Part shown: positions 1 to 7,097 of the stretch, piece after piece
Position numbering within the stretch: position 1 is the stretch's first letter
How the letters are laid out: each line of letters starts with the position of its first letter
Assembly (NCBI GenBank): GCA_910587465.1
Contig: CAJUMS010000036.1
Location: 1 to 25,751, forward strand
DNA: 25,751 nucleotides
Source: an uncultured Oscillospiraceae bacterium
GTDB lineage: Bacteria > Bacillota > Clostridia > Oscillospirales > Ruminococcaceae
Direction: 5' to 3'
The notes under the pieces: generated by a model
The model's database searches: none
What the model was told of the DNA's origin: nothing
Seen by the model: the letters and a program-made list of their open reading frames with translations, nothing else
Made by a program: the position numbers and the translations under genes

Positions 1-162
1 AAAATCGAGAATTTGATTGGGTTTTTAGAGGCGCCCATATATGCTTTATTTAGTCTAGTGACGGTTTTTTTCCTTTTTTAAGAAATATGGAAACGATATT
101 TCCTTTTTGATTTTGTGATTATAAAGTGTATTTTAAATGAAAATTATACGATTATACCATTA

Positions 163-214
163 TGCGACAAGGTATTATCTTATGTAATATAATGCGAGTT
201 TATTCCCTGTCGCA
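163..214 (+). promoter_or_regulatory. Promoter with candidate operator for the first XRE regulator
   Basis: A TATAAT -10 box lies at 188-193. It is flanked by two arms of an inverted repeat, TGCGACAAGG (163-172) and CCCTGTCGCA (205-214), which match at 9 of 10 positions. A further TGCGA sits at 193-197, 30 bp after the first. The -35 is weak (CGACAA at 165-170, spacer 17) and overlaps the left arm. The layout suggests a repressor operator covering the promoter of the regulator that starts at 316. The rest of 1-309 holds no convincing gene. Confidence 0.5.
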
Positions 215-245
215 ATTTCCAAAATTCTCCCTTAGCATATATTTA

Positions 246-290
246 TCGGCTAAATCCCTCTTTTTTTACCGATTGAGTTCTTTTAGCCGA
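246..290 (+). promoter_or_regulatory. 9-bp inverted repeat just upstream of the XRE gene
   Basis: TCGGCTAAA at 246-254 and TTTAGCCGA at 282-290 are perfect inverted arms separated by 27 nt. They lie in the 5' leader, ending 10 nt before the ribosome binding site. This could be an operator or a leader RNA hairpin. The sequence alone does not separate the two. Confidence 0.4.
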
Positions 291-315
291 AATATTATGA
301 CAGGAGTTTTTGACA

Positions 316-669
316 ATGGAAAACAAAAACAACGAAAAAGCACTAAACAGAGTGGCTCTGCTCCGTAAGGAACGCGGTTGGTCACAAAGAGAAGTAGGAG
401 AAAAACTCTTTATCGACCGACGAACGATATGCAATATCGAAAAAGGTATCTATAACTTACCTAACCTTGTTGCAATAGCGGATTTGTTCAACGTAACGCT
501 TGACTACATACTTTGGCGCTCCGATCTTCGCGTCAACGTGCAGGACGGTTTTGACGAGGTTGACATTCTTGTTTTAGAGCAGATCAAAGATTATACAACT
601 GCTGAAAAAGAAAGGCTGTTGAAACACCTCGAACTCGACAACTCGTTGAAAAACAAAAACGGCAATTAA
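316..669 (+). CDS. XRE-family HTH transcriptional regulator
   Basis: A 117-aa cytoplasmic DNA-binding protein. Residues ~9-65 form a classic XRE/Cro helix-turn-helix, with RKERGWSQREVGEKL as the first helices, then a recognition helix and the closing motif NLVAIADLFNVTLDYIL. The C-terminal ~45 residues are charged and probably mediate dimerization. I chose the ATG at 316, nine bases after an AGGAG site at 302-306; a TTG two codons upstream lies too close to that site. A rho-independent terminator follows directly, so the gene is a single transcription unit. The repeated TGCGA motif in its promoter suggests autoregulation. It resembles phage- or element-type repressors, but the true target is unknown. 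Confidence 0.88.
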   Translation: MENKNNEKALNRVALLRKERGWSQREVGEKLFIDRRTICNIEKGIYNLPNLVAIADLFNVTLDYILWRSDLRVNVQDGFDEVDILVLEQIKDYTTAEKERLLKHLELDNSLKNKNGN

Positions 670-675
670 AAAGAC

Positions 676-713
676 GCTCCCAAAACCGTTAAGGCTTTGG
701 GAGCAATTTTTTT
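676..713 (+). terminator. Rho-independent terminator of the first XRE gene
   Basis: Arms GCTCCCAAA (676-684) and TTTGGGAGC (696-704) pair perfectly, with an additional inner CC/GG pair, and are followed by AATTTTTTT. It begins 7 nt after the stop codon. Confidence 0.9.
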
Positions 714-722
714 GTGGAATAC

Positions 723-863
723 GTTGCCATATGTGAGCCTGCTTACAAATGGGTATTTTTGAAAAATCGCCCGAAATTCCAACGGAGTAATGCGGGTTTA
801 TAGGGTGTTAATTTTGCTTTTTTCGCAAAATATATAGTTTGTAAACAGCCATATATGTGGCAC
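723..863 (-). repeat. Inverted-repeat element copy 1 (MITE-like)
   Basis: About 141 bp bounded by imperfect inverted repeats of ~26 bp: left arm GTTGCCATATGTGAG..CTTACAAA, right arm TTTGTAAACAGCCATAT followed by ATGTGGCAC. Its interior also aligns with the reverse complement of the element at 4880-5011; for example GAAAAATCGCC and AATGCGG are shared in the same order. No ORF is visible inside, and no target duplication was recognised. It sits just after a terminator T-run ending in TTTTTTTGTG, as does copy 2. It could be a small non-autonomous transposon or a conserved structured intergenic element. Confidence 0.65.
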
Positions 864-885
864 AAAATTTATATGAGGTAAAAAG

Positions 886-2182
886 TCATACTTTCAGATT
901 TAAACACAAATTACCGTCGTTGTCCGCTTTAAATGTTATCGAGCGTATATATTTATTGTAAAAATTCATCATCTCCGTTTCGTCAGCTTCTATTCTTGTA
1001 TCCGCGTAAAGTCTGCGTACCAAATCCCTACCGTTATACGACAAGAGGTCAGGAAGATATTTTCTTAACTCCGCAAGCAGTACGGCACGTTTCAAATCCT
1101 CATTTTTACCCGTGCTGAAATCATCAAGAGAACACCAGTATATTCCCTCGTGTTCAAGCGCGTCCTTAATTGCTTGTCCGCATTTATTCCATTCCACCAT
1201 AACTAAAAATTCGGCTTCGGGGAGCGATGAGATCAGCGCCCAATAATCGCTGTCGCTTGAAAGCAGAATAAAAGACGTTACGCTATGTGTATAAAACTCT
1301 TTAAACACGCCCGCCATAACACGCATATCCACCAATGATTTATGATCGTGAATTCGCTCAACTTCAATATGCTCGGCGGGTATTGAAATAACCTTTTCGA
1401 GATAATCCCAACCGTCGGTAGTGTGAATATCGTCAAACAGCATTATTTTGCTTGTTTTCATAACTTCGTTGTTATTAAGATTTTTGAGCATACCGTAAAT
1501 TTGTATACGTCTGAATTCTCGCAGTCAACGACAAGAACGACTTTATCACTGTTTCCTATGAAATCGTATATATTATCTTTTATCTCATCGGTCGCTGTCT
1601 TATATTTTGATATAATATATTGATAAACTTCCCGTCTGTATATAAGATGTTACCGCACTCGGACGGCTCCCAATAAATATATTGATGATAAGGGTACCAA
1701 TCGAGCTTATCCATAAATTTACTGAACTCTCTTTTTTGGACTTCCATATCTGTAAATCTGGGAATTATAAATAATCGCTTAATATAGTCCCATTTTATCC
1801 ACTCCGGGAACGGATCGTGACAAGCGTGTATGTTATCCGCTATCAGTTTGTTAATATGTAATGAATAATCGGCGGCTCGATTGTTTGCAAGTGTGACCCG
1901 AATTCCGTTGTTTTCAAGCCATAAGATATTATTTGTATCAAACCAATTTAGCTTGTCTATATTTGTGAGATCGTACCTTAATGACGTATCCGTTTTCCTG
2001 AATGTTTTCATAAGTACCGTTCTCAGCTTGCACAAATATCTGATAATGGTAGCGTTTTTATTTTCCTCAAGCTGTTTAAGCAATTCGGGGCAGTTATCGT
2101 CATATGTGTTATGCAACAGCTCCTTTCGCACACCTATCAGATATGACATTGTGCAAACTATGTCCATTGTGTCAACTCGCAT
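886..2182 (-). pseudogene. NYN-domain protein gene, broken by two frameshifts
   Basis: Reading the reverse strand from ATG 2182 (GGAGG five bases upstream) gives an N-terminal domain of ~185 residues. The frame is then lost around 1600-1640. A second frame carries YKTATDEIKDNIYDFIGNS and VVLVVDCENSDVYKF, and the frame is lost again at the T-run 1500-1502, one base short of reading YKFYGMLKNL. The remainder from 1491 reads LKNLNNNEV..LFDDIHTTDGWDYLEKV and LLSSDSDYWALISSLPEAEF. DCEN and SSDSDYW are the acidic motifs of NYN (PIN-like) RNase domains. Restored, the protein would be ~432 aa. Both breaks are near short homopolymers, so assembly error is possible; as read, the gene is inactive. It is preceded by a membrane-protein gene in the same operon. 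Confidence 0.8.
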
Positions 2183-2194
2183 AAAAACCTCCAT

Positions 2195-2584
2195 TTAGAA
2201 TTTGTTTTTAAAATTATATAATGCGTATTCTGACAGGTATGGATTTAGGCAAATGAAAGCCATTACCGCCGCCAAAAGAACGAGTATGATTGTATGTGAT
2301 ACAATATCATATATCTTCTGTTTTTTCAAATCCTGCCCTTTATATGGGTAAACTTTTTCAACATTGCAATAGAAGTCACCATTGTTATCATCTATGAGGT
2401 GGAATTCTGCTATGTCGTCGCAGTACTGGAATCCCTTTATTGTCATAAGAGAATATGATTTTATCCCTTTCATTCTTTCCTTGATATATACCTTATCACC
2501 ACAACGTAGTGGTGATTTATTTGAACCAAACAGATAAAGCCTTAAATCCAGACTTGAAAGTGTCTGTATTATTTTAGAAATCAT
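2195..2584 (-). CDS. Small membrane-anchored protein of unknown function
   Basis: A 129-aa protein that I do not assign to a family. The first ~90 residues are soluble and look like a small beta-rich domain (RCGDKVYIKERMKGIKSYSL, EFHLIDDNNGDFYCNVEKVY). Residues ~95-113 (HTIILVLLAAVMAFICL) form one hydrophobic membrane helix, and a short tail follows. AAAGGAAA precedes the ATG by ~6 nt. Its stop codon falls in the ribosome binding region of the NYN gene downstream, so the two form an operon driven by the consensus promoter at 2644-2672. Confidence 0.65.
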   Translation of the reverse strand: MISKIIQTLSSLDLRLYLFGSNKSPLRCGDKVYIKERMKGIKSYSLMTIKGFQYCDDIAEFHLIDDNNGDFYCNVEKVYPYKGQDLKKQKIYDIVSHTIILVLLAAVMAFICLNPYLSEYALYNFKNKF

Positions 2585-2643
2585 TTGAATTTCCTTTCAT
2601 AATTCATCTTAACCCGTTTGGCAATGAATAGCACTATAATCAC

Positions 2644-2672
2644 ATTATACAGCATTTCCATACAATTGTCAA
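2644..2672 (-). promoter_or_regulatory. Consensus promoter for the 2584-886 operon
   Basis: On the reverse strand, TTGACA (2672-2667) and TATAAT (2649-2644) are separated by exactly 17 nt. Both hexamers are perfect consensus. The promoter lies ~60 bp upstream of the membrane-protein start. Confidence 0.85.
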
Positions 2673-2723
2673 TCGAGTAAGTTTTGCCTTAAACAACATT
2701 TCACATTACAAAAGTCAAAAAAC

Positions 2724-2752
2724 TTGACAAGCTATCTATATTATGTTATACT
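2724..2752 (+). promoter_or_regulatory. Promoter of the DUF6465 gene
   Basis: TTGACA at 2724-2729 and TATACT at 2747-2752 with a 17-nt spacer. It is 35 nt upstream of the ATG at 2787 and back to back with the reverse promoter at 2644-2672. Confidence 0.85.
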
Positions 2753-2786
2753 AAAACTATCAATCAAACTAAGGAGGATACCCGTT

Positions 2787-3341
2787 ATGCCGAGAGGTAA
2801 AAAGAAAATCGACAACGAGAATGTTTCCGCTCAGGCGGCAACAAAACCTACCGCACAAGCTGCACCGACGACAAAGCCGCGTACCACCAAAGCGAAAGCA
2901 GCTCAGACCGTCGCAAAGTCAGCAGACAAGCCTGTAAAAAAGACAACGAAAAAATCCGCCGCTCCAAAGGCTGCTGTTCCGACCGCCGCAAAATCCACCG
3001 CCACTACCGCTAAAAATAACGTTAGAAAATCCGTAAACAAGGTTGAGGCAACACCTAAAGCGGTGTCAAAATCTGAGAAAAAAACCACATCGAAAAAAGC
3101 GGCTGCTCCCGCTCCAAAGCGTACCGTGAGAAAATTCGCAAAAGCTACGGGCGATCAGGTGATATTGCAGGGTAATAGCGAGTATACCTTTGCCGAGATC
3201 ACGGAGATGTGCAAGAAAGCCTATCGCAATGGCACTAAGAAACAAATCAAGACCATAAAAATTTATGTCAAGGCTGAAAATAATACGCTGATGGCATATT
3301 ACGTTGTCAATGAAACCCAGAACGGCTCTGTAAAATTGTAA
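2787..3341 (+). CDS. Lys/Ala-rich protein with C-terminal DUF6465-like domain
   Basis: A 184-aa protein in two parts. Residues ~1-120 are low-complexity and highly basic, rich in Lys, Ala, Thr and Pro (repeats such as KKTTKKSAAPKAA), resembling bacterial histone H1-like tails that bind nucleic acid. Residues ~125-184 form a small domain (YTFAEITEMCKKAYRNGTKK, IKIYVKAENNTLMAYYVVN) that I recognise as DUF6465-like, a family common in Clostridia. The ATG at 2787 follows AAGGAGG at 2771-2777; the longer upstream reading overlaps the promoter and is rejected. Nucleoid or RNA binding is inferred from composition only. It is monocistronic between its own promoter and a terminator. Confidence 0.8.
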   Translation: MPRGKKKIDNENVSAQAATKPTAQAAPTTKPRTTKAKAAQTVAKSADKPVKKTTKKSAAPKAAVPTAAKSTATTAKNNVRKSVNKVEATPKAVSKSEKKTTSKKAAAPAPKRTVRKFAKATGDQVILQGNSEYTFAEITEMCKKAYRNGTKKQIKTIKIYVKAENNTLMAYYVVNETQNGSVKL

Positions 3342-3344
3342 GTT

Positions 3345-3380
3345 ATGTGGCATTTCTGCAAAGAAGTGCCGCATATTTTT
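3345..3380 (+). terminator. Terminator of the DUF6465 gene
   Basis: ATGTGGCATTTC (3345-3356) pairs with GAAGTGCCGCAT (3363-3374), with two G-U wobbles in RNA and a 6-nt loop. ATTTTT follows. It starts 4 nt after the stop codon. Confidence 0.75.
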
Positions 3381-3426
3381 AATCAAGGTTTCTGCTTGTG
3401 CCAATGCTTTGGCTGCTTTCAATACT

Positions 3427-3900
3427 TCAAATGGCAATCAGTTTGATTGCCTGTTTTTTTGCGTATCTGACGGTGTAACTCGTCCCGCCGCGCTCCGTGC
3501 GAAGATAGTATATCAGCGTTCCGCTGCTTTCTATCATATGTCTGTTGCGGTCTAGCATACAACTGTCGGTATACTTGTCGGACAGGACTTTAACCTCATC
3601 GGCAAGATCGAGAATTTTCTGATATTCTTCCTTTTGACTGTCAGACCACTTCAACGTTTGTTCCACTGACGGACAAGGCAGAGCAAGTACAAGTCGTATT
3701 TCGGGAAATTCTTTTCGTAAACGGATTACAGTCCAAGCCGCTATCGTGTCTACGCCAAGCGCCCCGCCTGTCATAAATATTTCCGCTCCCTCGGAGATAC
3801 ATTGCCTTATCGCGATCTCTAGGCTCTTTTCAACAACCTCTTTAGGTTCGTGTAATATTCTATGTCCCGAAAAGCATACGGTTTTTTGCTTGTTGTTCAT
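3427..3900 (-). CDS. SLOG-family protein (YpsA/DUF1273-like)
   Basis: A 157-aa cytoplasmic Rossmann-like protein of the SLOG/DUF1273 group. The recognisable motifs are CFSGHR near the N-terminus, MTGGALGVDTIAAW (glycine-rich nucleotide-binding loop), LALPCPSVEQTLKW, MLDRNRHMIESS, and RGGTSYTVRYAKK near the C-terminus. Members are thought to bind nucleotides or nucleotide-derived ligands; no specific activity can be assigned here. The start ATG at 3900 is preceded on the reverse strand by a GGGGGAGG-type site. It is divergent from the XRE gene at 4044, and the shared intergenic region carries repeated ATAGTCTAT boxes, so that regulator probably controls it. Confidence 0.85.
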   Translation of the reverse strand: MNNKQKTVCFSGHRILHEPKEVVEKSLEIAIRQCISEGAEIFMTGGALGVDTIAAWTVIRLRKEFPEIRLVLALPCPSVEQTLKWSDSQKEEYQKILDLADEVKVLSDKYTDSCMLDRNRHMIESSGTLIYYLRTERGGTSYTVRYAKKQAIKLIAI

Positions 3901-3938
3901 ATAATCGTTCCTCCCCCAAAAACAAATGCGGTCTACAT

Positions 3939-4008
3939 ATAGTCTATTATAACATATTTTTTCAAAAAAGTCTATATAAAGACCGTTAAAGGGCTATAAA
4001 TAGTCTAT
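3939..4008. promoter_or_regulatory. Divergent promoter region with repeated ATAGTCTAT boxes
   Basis: ATAGTCTAT is palindromic around its central base and occurs at 3939-3947 and 4000-4008, with a variant AAAGTCTAT at 3967-3975. The middle copy also lies in the dyad GTCT-N6-AGAC (3970-3983). The rightmost box overlaps a forward TATAAT (4006-4011); a reverse TATAAT overlaps the left box. This is probably the binding site of the regulator encoded at 4044, giving coordinated control of both genes. Confidence 0.6.
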
Positions 4009-4043
4009 AATTACATTAGAAGTAATAGCGAGGGGGGAGAGCA

Positions 4044-4283
4044 ATGCAGGAAGAAGTCGCTAAAAGGCTGTTGGAGCTGATAAAACAGAAACACCTTAAT
4101 ATGACGAAGTTAGCGCGGCTGTCTGCCGTTCCTCCCTCTACGGTTAAAAATATCATCTATGGCGTAAGTAAGAACACGGGCATTGTGACCCTTAAACTCT
4201 TGTGTGACGGTATGGGTATTTCTATTGTGGAATTCTTTGATACAGATACATTCCGTACACTCGAGCCGGAGGATATTGATTAG
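4044..4283 (+). CDS. Small XRE-family HTH regulator
   Basis: A 79-aa protein that is almost entirely one helix-turn-helix domain: residues ~5-60, with LNMTKLARLSAVPPSTVKNI as the HTH core and TLKLLCDGMGISIVEFFD closing it. The length matches the minimal Cro/C1-type regulators of this phylum. GGGGGGAGAG lies just upstream of the ATG at 4044. Transcription ends at a strong terminator at 4318. The divergent SLOG gene and the ATAGTCTAT boxes between them suggest that it regulates both itself and that gene. Confidence 0.85.
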   Translation: MQEEVAKRLLELIKQKHLNMTKLARLSAVPPSTVKNIIYGVSKNTGIVTLKLLCDGMGISIVEFFDTDTFRTLEPEDID

Positions 4284-4317
4284 AATATCAACGTGTGTTC
4301 CTTGTTGCATTTTTGAT

Positions 4318-4352
4318 GAACGGAGAGCGTTTTTTTGCTCTCCGTTCTTTAT
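4318..4352 (+). terminator. Terminator after the 79-aa XRE gene
   Basis: GAACGGAGAGC (4318-4328) and GCTCTCCGTTC (4337-4347) form a perfect 11-bp stem with a T-rich loop, followed by TTTATTA. Confidence 0.88.
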
Positions 4353-4392
4353 TATATTATACCTCTCTTTAAAGCAAAAGTCAATAGATTTT

Positions 4393-4424
4393 TCTATCTT
4401 TTGAAATATTTAATCTATCTTTTG
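4393..4424 (+). promoter_or_regulatory. Tandem 11-bp repeat upstream of the 124-aa XRE gene
   Basis: TCTATCTTTTG occurs at 4393-4403 and again at 4414-4424, a spacing of 21 bp or two helical turns. A TATACT -10-like box lies downstream at 4452-4457. In-phase direct repeats ahead of a regulator gene suggest an operator or activator site. Confidence 0.5.
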
Positions 4425-4470
4425 CTAGTTTTAAAACATTACAAGACTTGTTATACTAAAGAGGGGTGGA

Positions 4471-4845
4471 ATGACAATGGATATATCCAATTCGGCGATT
4501 GGCAGCAGAATACGCGAAATCAGAAAAATTAAAGGACTAACGTTAGAGCAGCTTGCAGAGTGCGCGGAGATTTCAGCAAATTTTCTATGGGAAATAGAGC
4601 AAGGTCGAAAGGGTATGAAAGTGCAGAACTTGGCGAAGTTGGCTGCTGCGTTGGACGTTTCCGCCGACTATTTGCTTTTCGGCATACGGGAAAACGCTGC
4701 GGACGGAAAACTGAACATTATGATGTCCGTTTTGCCAGATGAACTGAAAGACAATTTTGAAAAAATGGCTGAACTGTTTATTGATACCGTCCGCTGTTGT
4801 AGAGCAAAAGAAACCAATGAAGAAAACAGTACGGAAAAAGAATAG
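4471..4845 (+). CDS. XRE-family HTH regulator
   Basis: A 124-aa regulator. Residues ~8-70 are the HTH domain (SRIREIRKIKGLTLEQLAE, ISANFLWEIEQGRKGMKVQN, ALDVSADYLLFG). The C-terminal half is acidic and helical and ends in a charged tail. I chose the ATG at 4471 because GAGGGG lies ~6 nt before it; an ATG two codons later is too far from that site. It ends in a terminator directly abutting inverted-repeat element copy 2. The 21-bp-spaced repeats upstream are candidate binding sites. Its target is unknown, though the polY operon is the next unit downstream. Confidence 0.87.
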   Translation: MTMDISNSAIGSRIREIRKIKGLTLEQLAECAEISANFLWEIEQGRKGMKVQNLAKLAAALDVSADYLLFGIRENAADGKLNIMMSVLPDELKDNFEKMAELFIDTVRCCRAKETNEENSTEKE

Positions 4846-4852
4846 TAACGAC

Positions 4853-4879
4853 GGTGCTTTTTATAGCACCTCTTTTTTT
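4853..4879 (+). terminator. Terminator of the 124-aa XRE gene
   Basis: GGTGCT (4853-4858) pairs with AGCACC (4865-4870), followed by TCTTTTTTT. The T-run ends exactly where the inverted-repeat element begins. Confidence 0.82.
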
Positions 4880-5011
4880 GTGCCACATATGGGCGTGTTT
4901 ACAAAGTACCTTTTTTAAAAAATGGCACTTGTGAAACCGCATTGTTACGTTGCGTTTTTTGGCGATTTTCAAAAAAACACCCTTTTGTAAACACGCCCAC
5001 ACATATGGCAC
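4880..5011 (+). repeat. Inverted-repeat element copy 2 (MITE-like)
   Basis: A 132-bp element with long inverted ends: left arm 4880-4906 (GTGCCACATATGGGCGTGTT then TACAAAG) and right arm 4982-5011, whose reverse complement reads GTGCCATATGTGTGGGCGTG then TTTACAAAAG. No ORF is visible inside. Its reverse complement aligns along its length with the element at 723-863, so the two copies are homologous and inverted relative to each other. The RNA of either strand could fold into a long hairpin. It sits between a regulator's terminator and the polY promoter. Confidence 0.7.
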
Positions 5012-5049
5012 ATTCCCATAATTTCCCAATTGCTTTTTTGTTAAAGCTA

Positions 5050-5078
5050 TTGACTTTTCATACTGCCTATGATATAAT
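5050..5078 (+). promoter_or_regulatory. Promoter of the polY-yolD operon
   Basis: TTGACT at 5050-5055 and TATAAT at 5073-5078, spacer 17 nt. GGGAGG (5095-5100) precedes the ATG at 5108. No obvious LexA-type palindrome was recognised across it. Confidence 0.85.
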
Positions 5079-5107
5079 GAAATAAACGTACATAGGGAGG
5101 CGATAAT

Positions 5108-6601
5108 ATGAACAATCGAACTTATATAGCAATCGACTTAAAGTCTTTTTATGCAAGCGTAGAGTGTGTGGAACGCGGTCTTGACCCGCTTGACACAAAT
5201 CTTGTCGTAGCGGACGAGAGCCGCACCGAAAAAACGATCTGCCTTGCCGTTTCTCCCGCGCTTAAAACGTTTGGCACGGGCGGCAGACCGCGCCTGTTTG
5301 AGATCGTTCAGAAGATACGCGATGTTAACAAGGCGCGTAAGTATCATACGCCCGGCAAAATGTTTTCGGGAAAGTCGGTTTTTCTCTCGGAGCTGAACAG
5401 CAACCGCTTTCTGGCGGTCGATTATATTGTCGCGCCGCCGCAAATGGCAAAATATATGGAGATAAGCTCTCGTATCTACGGAATTTATTTGAAATACGTC
5501 GCTCCCGAAGATATACACGTTTATTCGGTAGACGAAGTGTTCATCGACGCGACCGGTTATCTGAAAACCTACAAATTGACCCCGCGCGAATTCGCGTCAA
5601 AAATGATACTCGACGTTCTGAAAACGACGGGAATTACCGCGACCGCGGGTATCGGCACTAACCTGTTCCTTGCCAAAGTCGCTATGGATATCGTAGCAAA
5701 GCACATTCCCGCCGATAAAAATGGCGTTCGTATCGCAAAATTGGACGAAATGTCGTTTAGGAGAATGCTTTGGGAGCACCGTCCGCTCACGGATTTCTGG
5801 CGCGTCGGCAGAGGGTACGCGAAAACGCTGGAGCAGAACGGAATGTACACGCTCGGCGACGTTGCGGAGCGCTCAACTTACGACGAGGATATGCTGTACA
5901 AGCTGTTCGGAGTGAACGCCGAGCTGCTGATAGATCACGCTTGGGGTATCGAGCCTACGACTATCGCCGATATAAAGGCTTACAAGCCGCAGTCCAACAG
6001 TCTGAGCAACGGGCAAGTGCTGTCCGAGCCGTATTCTTGTAAAAAAGCGCGGCTCATAGTGCGTGAAATGGCTGATAATTTGTCGCTCGACCTTGCCGAA
6101 AAAAATCTCGTTACCAACAAGCTGACGCTCACGGTCGGCTATGACGCGGAAAGTCTGACTAATCCTCAGATAGTGGCGGCTTATCAAGGAGAAGTAACCG
6201 CCGACTTTTACGGGCGCAGCATACCGAAACACGCTCACGGTACGGAGAACTTTGATCGCAAGACGTATTCCCCGCACACGATAGCGGACGCGGCGGTGCG
6301 GCTGTTTGACCGCATTATAAATCCTAAACTGCTTGTGCGGCGCATAACCGTCTGCGCTTGCAATGTTACCGTAAAGTCCGAGCAGACTGCCGAGTATGAG
6401 GGTGAGCAGCTTGACCTGTTCACCGATTACTCCGCACGGGAAGCTGAGATCGCTGCGCAAAAACGCGATGAGGATATGCAGCTTGCCGTGCTGAAAATAA
6501 AACATAAGTTTGGAAAAAACGCAATTTTAAAGGGTATGAATTTTGAGGACGGCGCGACAATGCGTGAGCGTAATCAGCAGATTGGAGGGCATAGAGCATG
6601 A
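5108..6601 (+). CDS. Y-family DNA polymerase (DinB/UmuC-like)
   Basis: A 497-aa translesion DNA polymerase that copies past damaged bases with low fidelity. The palm contains the metal-binding residues: D10 in YIAIDLKSFYASVEC (with the aromatic steric-gate region) and D142-E143 in VYSVDEVFID. The TAGIGTNLFLAKVAMDI segment is the conserved finger/palm helix. Residues ~225-300 are the thumb HhH region (TDFWRVGRGYAKTLEQNG), and the rest is the little-finger domain. It is longer than Pol IV and resembles the UvrX/YqjW-type polymerases of Firmicutes plasmids, phages and ICEs. Its stop overlaps the yolD start by 4 bp (ATGA), so the two are translationally coupled. Confidence 0.93.
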   Translation: MNNRTYIAIDLKSFYASVECVERGLDPLDTNLVVADESRTEKTICLAVSPALKTFGTGGRPRLFEIVQKIRDVNKARKYHTPGKMFSGKSVFLSELNSNRFLAVDYIVAPPQMAKYMEISSRIYGIYLKYVAPEDIHVYSVDEVFIDATGYLKTYKLTPREFASKMILDVLKTTGITATAGIGTNLFLAKVAMDIVAKHIPADKNGVRIAKLDEMSFRRMLWEHRPLTDFWRVGRGYAKTLEQNGMYTLGDVAERSTYDEDMLYKLFGVNAELLIDHAWGIEPTTIADIKAYKPQSNSLSNGQVLSEPYSCKKARLIVREMADNLSLDLAEKNLVTNKLTLTVGYDAESLTNPQIVAAYQGEVTADFYGRSIPKHAHGTENFDRKTYSPHTIADAAVRLFDRIINPKLLVRRITVCACNVTVKSEQTAEYEGEQLDLFTDYSAREAEIAAQKRDEDMQLAVLKIKHKFGKNAILKGMNFEDGATMRERNQQIGGHRA

Positions 6602-7005
6602 AGTACGATTATTTGATAAACCAGCCGCGCCCTGCGAGTTTGCGTCCGAAAATGTCCGCGGTTGACCGAGCCGCGCAGTTCTCGGCGTTCGCGGCTCTGG
6701 TCGGGCTTGATGAGCAAATGGACGAAACAGCACGGCTTGTCGGCAGCAAAATAGAGTTGTCGGAGGACGAGATAGAGGTACTCAACAGGAAATTTCAAGT
6801 TCTTGCGCAAAGACTGAACGAGGACGAGGAACGCCCACAAGTTAAGGTATGTTATTTCGTCCCCGATGAGCGCAAGGACGGCGGCGCTTATGTCACGAAA
6901 GTCGGTACGGTAAAACGGATTGACGAGGTTTTCTTCAAGCTGCTGTTTACGGACGGAGCGGAGATATGTGTTTCGGATATTCTTGACTTTAATATAACGG
7001 AATAA
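6598..7005 (+). CDS. YolD-like protein
   Basis: A 135-aa YolD-family protein, the usual small partner encoded next to Firmicutes Y-family polymerases. The N-terminal signature is PRPASLRPKMSAVDRAAQFS, followed by a helical segment (DETARLVGSKIELSEDEIEV). The C-terminal half (TKVGTVKRIDEVFFKLLFTD, ILDFNITE) forms a WYL-like or beta-rich end. It overlaps polY by 4 bp. Its role is unproven; it is presumed to act with or regulate the polymerase. Its C-terminal 40 residues recur in the truncated gene at 18175-18331, so this gene type heads both sigma modules. Confidence 0.9.
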   Translation: MKYDYLINQPRPASLRPKMSAVDRAAQFSAFAALVGLDEQMDETARLVGSKIELSEDEIEVLNRKFQVLAQRLNEDEERPQVKVCYFVPDERKDGGAYVTKVGTVKRIDEVFFKLLFTDGAEICVSDILDFNITE

Positions 7006-7047
7006 TGCGGTTGAGATCAGCCGCATTGTTGTTAATATGAAAAAATC

Positions 7048-7076
7048 TTGTATTTTGTCAGAATTTGTGATATACT
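7048..7076 (+). promoter_or_regulatory. Promoter of sigma module A
   Basis: TTGTAT (7048-7053) and TATACT (7071-7076) are separated by 17 nt. The block TTGTATTTTGTCA..TATACT..ATACTAAG is shared with the promoter of the second sigma gene at 18335-18363. A shifted reading (TTGTCA with AATACT) would place the transcription start on the ribosome binding site and is less likely. Conservation in both modules suggests shared regulation. Confidence 0.65.
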
Positions 7077-7097
7077 TAATACTAAGAGGTGAACATT

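Noticed and set aside
80..105. AAGAAATAT..ATATTTCCTT inverted repeat near the left edge
   Set aside because: It is short, AT-rich and imperfect, with no gene clearly attached to it.
2724..2786. N-terminal extension of the DUF6465 protein
   Set aside because: It would start inside the -35 box of its own promoter; the ATG at 2787 has an ideal AAGGAGG site.
2787..3150. Lys/Ala-rich tract as a tandem DNA repeat or CRISPR-like array
   Set aside because: The repetition is at the amino-acid composition level only; no regular unit or spacer pattern exists in the DNA.
5873..6505. Long reverse-strand reading frame opposite polY
   Set aside because: It is antisense to a gene with full catalytic motifs, has no ribosome binding site, and its sequence resembles no family.
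7055..7082. Alternative promoter reading TTGTCA / AATACT for sigma module A
   Set aside because: Transcription would begin on the ribosome binding site, leaving no usable leader.
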